This document shows, one piece after another, positions 32,138 through 35,390 of a stretch of DNA of 35,390 nt (positions are counted from its first letter, which is position 1; every line of letters starts with the position of its first letter). Under the pieces are notes generated by a model. That model was not told the DNA's origin. It saw nothing but the letters and a program-made list of their open reading frames with translations, and made no database searches. The stretch comes from DTFZ01 sp050260375 (lineage in GTDB: Bacteria > Bacillota > Clostridia > Christensenellales > SZUA-584), in contig JBLNCA010000017.1 of assembly GCA_050260375.1 (NCBI GenBank), positions 1-35,390 of the forward strand, read 5' to 3'. Made by a program: the position numbers and the translations under genes.

Positions 32138-33049
32138 ATGCCGACAAACAGAAATGACACAACAGGCCGCGGTCGTAATCTTGAACATCAGGTTGACGCT
32201 GCTTTTAAACGAAGCCACGAGCTGAGTATTGAAACACGTTACACATATTGGGACAGTGCATCACGTTTCGCTCGTTACGCTGGTGAGATTTGGAACCTAA
32301 AGAACATTCGCAACATGGATGACCGCCATGTTCAAGGCTATGTGGCAGCATTACTCGATTCTGACTGCTCTGTCTCATATATCAAGACAGAGCTAAGTGG
32401 CATTAGGCATTTGCACCATATTGTTGATGGCAAACGGCCCATCCATCCCCGAAATGACTTTTTCGGCGTGGGAAGACGAGAAGCAATAGCTCTACCTGGC
32501 GCAACACATGAGCAATACCAAATGGCAAGAAAGATAGCCATTGAAATAGGCAAGCCGCTTATTGCCTTGTCTATTGATTATATGGAACTTTATGGCGCAC
32601 GCATAAACGAAAGTCAAGCTTTTCGTTGCATCCGAATAAAACTGGCTCTTGAAAAGGGTTACCTTGAGCTGTCGCAAGAAGATGGCACGAAAGGCGGACG
32701 TTTGAGACGCGTTACGGTGGAAACACAGGAACAAAAAGACCTGCTGTTACGTACACTCGAATTCATCCATCAGCAGAAAAAAACTAATAGTGACCGTGTT
32801 ATGACGGGCCGCGAAAAGGGCGCCGTGCACAAAGCAAAAGCAGAAATTGAGCGATTCTTTGTAAAATACCGCGATGTTTTGGGCGGCATAAGTCCTCACG
32901 ATTTTCGTCGAGCTTTTGCTCAAGATGTATATGACCGCACTCCCGGCACTGATGCTGAACGCATGGCTGTTGTATGCCAATATCTTGGCCATGGGTCCGG
33001 TCGAGCAGACATAACCGCCCGGTATGTCGCGAATCGACATGCACGATGA
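32138..33049 (+). CDS. Tyrosine recombinase (phage-type integrase)
   Basis: This 303-residue site-specific recombinase has an N-terminal SAM-like core-binding domain (about 25-100) and a C-terminal catalytic domain. Catalytic residues visible are Arg155 (YGARINES), Lys185 (TKGG), His254 and Arg257 (PHDFRR), His285 (LGHGS) and nucleophile Tyr296 (ARYV). AAGGAGG six bases upstream fixes the ATG at 32138 rather than a TTG at 32111. The Integrase_1/Phage_int_SAM_2 type is suggested by layout. It is a good candidate for the enzyme that placed the element in tRNA-Ser, since tRNA 3' ends are classic tyrosine-integrase targets. Confidence 0.9.
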   Translation: MPTNRNDTTGRGRNLEHQVDAAFKRSHELSIETRYTYWDSASRFARYAGEIWNLKNIRNMDDRHVQGYVAALLDSDCSVSYIKTELSGIRHLHHIVDGKRPIHPRNDFFGVGRREAIALPGATHEQYQMARKIAIEIGKPLIALSIDYMELYGARINESQAFRCIRIKLALEKGYLELSQEDGTKGGRLRRVTVETQEQKDLLLRTLEFIHQQKKTNSDRVMTGREKGAVHKAKAEIERFFVKYRDVLGGISPHDFRRAFAQDVYDRTPGTDAERMAVVCQYLGHGSGRADITARYVANRHAR

Positions 33050-33165
33050 TTTTATTGTTTTTTTGCTTTTCTTAAAATCATCGGTCATGGTAATAGAAAT
33101 TGTGTAGTCTGTGTATACAAGGCCGTAATAAGAACAAAGACGCAGCTACCTTTAAGAGGTGGAAT

Positions 33166-33357
33166 ATGAGCGTCGATACGAAAACTAAATATCTTGTTAC
33201 ACGTCATTTTGGTCAAGTAGATAAACTTGAAAACCTACTTATTCGGATAGCAAAGTTGAGCTTCGAAAATAACGGCTTGAGGCAAAATAACGGTAATGAT
33301 AAAATAGAATCTGCTAAGCATCCCATTATTATGCCAACAGAATTGGAGGCAAAATAA
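33166..33357 (+). CDS. Small protein coupled to the serine recombinase
   Basis: This 63-residue protein of unknown function begins MSVDTKTKYLVTRHFGQV. Its start has AAGAGGTGGA just upstream, and its TAA overlaps the recombinase ATG (TAATG). It is charged and helical, with no membrane segment. Position suggests an accessory factor, for example for direction of recombination, but there is no motif evidence. An upstream TTG at 33100 would extend it without a ribosome site. Confidence 0.65.
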   Translation: MSVDTKTKYLVTRHFGQVDKLENLLIRIAKLSFENNGLRQNNGNDKIESAKHPIIMPTELEAK

Positions 33358-34970
33358 TGGAGATACCAAAAGTCGGCCTATATATTAGGTTATCGAAAGA
33401 GGATAAAAAAGGTAAATCGGAAAGTGAAAGCATTGCAAACCAGCGGGCGTTGCTATCCGATTATGTAAAAGAAAGGGGATGGAATATCGAGAAAATTTAC
33501 ATTGATGATGGATACAGCGGTATGACTTATAACCGGCCGGAAGTCAAACGCCTAATAGACGACGTTAAACGTGATAGAATTAATACTGTAGTCACAAAAG
33601 ATATGTCACGACTTGGTAGGGACCTGGCCGAGACCTTGCAACTACTTAGAAAATTTTTCCCAAGACAGCAAGTGCGGTATATCTCTGTTCTTGACCGTAT
33701 TGACACGACTACTGGCACCGATATGCGAATAAGTGTGAACGGCTTTTTAAATGAACAGTATGCAATGGATATCAGCATGAAATCAAAAGAGGCTAAAAAG
33801 GCGAAAGCAAAGCAAGGAAAGTTCGTTAATTCAATCCCGCCATACGGATATAAGAAAGACCCGGCAGATAAAAATCATTTAATAATCGATGAGTGTGCAA
33901 GCAGTATTGTTCGTAGAATTTTCAATATGTATGCGAACGGTTATAGCGCTCGGGCAATTGCTGATACACTTAATAGTGAAAAAATTCTGCCTCCGCGTGA
34001 GTACCATTATCAACAGGAGAACAAAGTTAATCCGTTTCATAAAGATAGTGGAGTCTGGGGAGGCAGGACAATAACGGCTATGCTTAGTAAAGAAGTATAT
34101 CTTGGTCATATGATACAAGGTGTCCGAAAAACAATTTCACCACTATTAAAAGAACGGGTCACTATGCCGAAAGATGAGTGGATTCGAGTAACAAATACGC
34201 ATGAACCAATAGTAGATAAAATACTATGGGATAGAGTTCAAGCAATATCAGCAGATAACGATAAGCATGGTCGAGTCGGTAGAAGTGTTAATAAAAACGG
34301 CCAAGTGAGCTTGTTTAAAGGAAAGGTGATTTGCGGTGACTGTGGTAAGCGTATGAATCATACCACAGTTCGTAGCGGACGAAATGTATATTTCAAGTAC
34401 AGATGCAGTACCTACGCCAACGCTGGCAATAAAGCTTGCAGTTACAACGCCATAAGCGAGGATGACCTTCATGATATTGTACTTAATGACATTCATTCAG
34501 TCACTAAGTTACTTGTTACCGATGAAGCCGCATTACTTGAAAAGATTTCAAAGCTCAGTAACAACATTCGTGAAGATAGCAAGCAGGAAATTAACCGGCA
34601 AATACGAAAGCTTAAAAACGATATTACGAACTGTGAACGTGCATGCAGAAAACTAATTGATGACAGATTAAACGGCTTGATATCCGATGATATGCTGAAG
34701 CGAATGATGGCTGGATACGAAGAAGAACTCAAGTCAAAAGAATCTGAGTTGCTAATTCTGAACAACCGATTCCACGAAGCTCAGGACTTAGAAGAACACA
34801 CAAAAACACTATTAGAAGGCTTTAAGCGGTATATTTACCTCGAAAAGCTGAACAGGGAAGCTATAACCGAGCTTATTGATAAAATCGTAGTACACAAGCC
34901 AATATCGCGTGACAACAGGCAAACTCGGCATGTAGAGATTTACTACAATTTCGTTGGCCCGATTAACTAA
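33357..34970 (+). CDS. Large serine recombinase
   Basis: This 537-residue recombinase has an N-terminal resolvase domain (about 5-150), with catalytic Ser13 (YIRLSKED) and Arg85/Arg88 (DMSRLGRD). The recombinase DNA-binding domain spans about 160-270. A zinc ribbon (Cys326, Cys329, Cys350, Cys361) is followed by a long coiled-coil region (about 375-480) and a C-terminal domain. This is the normal full length for the phiC31/TnpX-type integrases that move many clostridial elements. GGAGG precedes the ATG, which overlaps the small gene's stop. It lies about 40 bp from the tRNA-Ser end of the element. Two integrases in one small element is unusual. Confidence 0.95.
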   Translation: MEIPKVGLYIRLSKEDKKGKSESESIANQRALLSDYVKERGWNIEKIYIDDGYSGMTYNRPEVKRLIDDVKRDRINTVVTKDMSRLGRDLAETLQLLRKFFPRQQVRYISVLDRIDTTTGTDMRISVNGFLNEQYAMDISMKSKEAKKAKAKQGKFVNSIPPYGYKKDPADKNHLIIDECASSIVRRIFNMYANGYSARAIADTLNSEKILPPREYHYQQENKVNPFHKDSGVWGGRTITAMLSKEVYLGHMIQGVRKTISPLLKERVTMPKDEWIRVTNTHEPIVDKILWDRVQAISADNDKHGRVGRSVNKNGQVSLFKGKVICGDCGKRMNHTTVRSGRNVYFKYRCSTYANAGNKACSYNAISEDDLHDIVLNDIHSVTKLLVTDEAALLEKISKLSNNIREDSKQEINRQIRKLKNDITNCERACRKLIDDRLNGLISDDMLKRMMAGYEEELKSKESELLILNNRFHEAQDLEEHTKTLLEGFKRYIYLEKLNREAITELIDKIVVHKPISRDNRQTRHVEIYYNFVGPIN

Positions 34971-34975
34971 GAAAT

Positions 34976-35009
34976 AAAAAAAGCAGTGAAGAAAAGTGTT
35001 CTTCACTGC
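34976..35009 (-). terminator. Substitute terminator for tRNA-Ser, supplied by the element
   Basis: On the minus strand the 11-bp stem GCAGTGAAGAA/TTCTTCACTGC has a five-base loop and is followed by TTTTTTT. It begins two bases after the tRNA CCA end. Its arm contains the right-hand subterminal repeat 34996-35008. Confidence 0.85.
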
Positions 35010-35011
35010 AG

Positions 35012-35102
35012 TGGCGGAGGAGGTGGGATTCGAACCCACGGTACCTTTCAGGGTACACTCGATTTCGAGTCGAGGCCGTTATAACCACTTCGATACTCCT
35101 CC
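35012..35102 (-). tRNA. tRNA-Ser (anticodon CGA)
   Basis: This 91-nt class II tRNA has acceptor stem GGAGGAG/CTCCTCC, discriminator G and encoded CCA. The anticodon stem is CTCGA/TCGAG with loop CTCGAAA. A long variable arm (TGTACCCTGAAAGGTACCG) and T-loop TTCGAAT follow. Anticodon CGA reads TCG. Its last ten bases form the attachment site of the 6-kb element. Confidence 0.95.
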
Positions 35103-35189
35103 ACATATTATCACCCTGTAAAGCTTCCCTTTAAGAGGATGCGTCCCGCAAGGACAAACGGGTGTTTTTCGTTCGCTTTCGCTGTGATT

Positions 35190-35390
35190 TTAAGCGCGGC
35201 CTTTTTTGTGCCACGGAAGTACATTATAAAGCATTTGCATATCAGATTCAAGCATTAATTGCGCAGCGCAATCTACGTTGTCAATTGATCTGTTACACTT
35301 TTGGCAAAGTTCTCCCTCCAGTACTGGAGGGGCGATTTTCGTCCCAAGACCAGCAATGGAAAGTTGTTGTCCCATCTCTGATAGCGCTGT
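35190..35390 (-). CDS. Partial ORF with Cys-x-x-Cys motif, runs off the window
   Basis: This is the C-terminal part (about 66 residues) of an unrecognised protein. The frame is open to the right edge, so the ATG at 35375 may be internal. It contains ELCQKCNRSIDN, a possible half zinc site, and ends HKKGRA. It lies beyond tRNA-Ser, outside the element. The short length makes the call weak. Confidence 0.35.
   Translation of the reverse strand, partial: TALSEMGQQLSIAGLGTKIAPPVLEGELCQKCNRSIDNVDCAAQLMLESDMQMLYNVLPWHKKGRA

Larger units (their letters stand above)
29043..35011. mobile_element. About 6-kb integrative element in the tRNA-Ser 3' end
   Basis: The boundaries are direct copies of TGGCGGAGGA (29043-29052 and 35012-35021), the last ten bases of tRNA-Ser. 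Inverted 13-bp repeats (CAGTGAAGAACAC) lie just inside both ends, at 29064-29076 and 34996-35008. The interior is AT-rich compared with most of the genes to its left. It holds a four-gene TIR operon, a hairpin-rich segment, a tyrosine integrase, a small gene and a large serine recombinase. No conjugation or replication genes are present, so it is either mobilised in trans or limited to integration and excision. Confidence 0.7.

Overview
The window reads as a chromosome segment of a Gram-positive, anaerobic member of the Clostridia (Bacillota), probably a gut or sediment commensal. The evidence is AGGAGG-type ribosome binding sites, a sortase-type surface protein, a VanW protein, a YtrA-like GntR regulator, several flavodoxin and radical SAM redox proteins, a phosphoketolase and a corrinoid-type methyltransferase. 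No rRNA or taxonomic marker is present, so the genus cannot be named.

Layout. The left 0.6 kb holds the 5' end of a group II intron (running off the edge), a tRNA-Pro(GGG) gene and a 300-bp insertion-like segment bounded by two copies of the tRNA 3' end. From 0.7 to 8 kb lie cell-envelope genes: a CapA-like phosphoesterase, a CotH/lamin-tail lipoprotein, a small acidic lipoprotein and a four-repeat NlpC/P60 wall hydrolase. Next come phosphoketolase (8.2-10.6 kb) and a 1403-residue repeat-built surface protein (10.8-15.0 kb). The surface-protein leader carries a consensus promoter, a c-di-GMP-I riboswitch and an overlapping terminator. From 15.5 to 23.1 kb are metabolic and redox genes: an MtaA-type methyltransferase, an M15 peptidase, FMN reductases, an ABC transporter with its GntR regulator, a radical SAM protein and a flavodoxin. 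Three inactivating lesions fall between 16.8 and 18.7 kb: one frameshift in the M15 gene, and one stop plus one frameshift in the ABC ATPase. From 23.2 to 26.9 kb is an envelope operon (membrane protein, VanW, PRC barrel), followed by tRNA-Ala(CGC).

From 29.04 to 35.01 kb is an AT-rich integrative element in the 3' end of tRNA-Ser(CGA). It has a 10-bp duplication of the tRNA end at its far side, 13-bp inverted subterminal repeats, the displaced original terminator outside and a substitute terminator inside. Its cargo is a tight four-gene operon: a TIR-domain protein, a small three-helix membrane protein that overlaps it by ATGA, an unknown protein and a coiled-coil protein. The other half carries a tyrosine integrase, a large serine recombinase and a segment rich in hairpins. 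The TIR plus membrane-protein operon is the best candidate here for an undescribed system, probably anti-phage defence.

Two families of small dispersed repeats stand out. One is a CCCCA..CAAG/CTTG..TGGGG hairpin in six intergenic copies. The other is a cassette found 3' of tRNA genes, in which conserved flanks surround an exchangeable palindrome, often with the core TGCCAGTGGCA.
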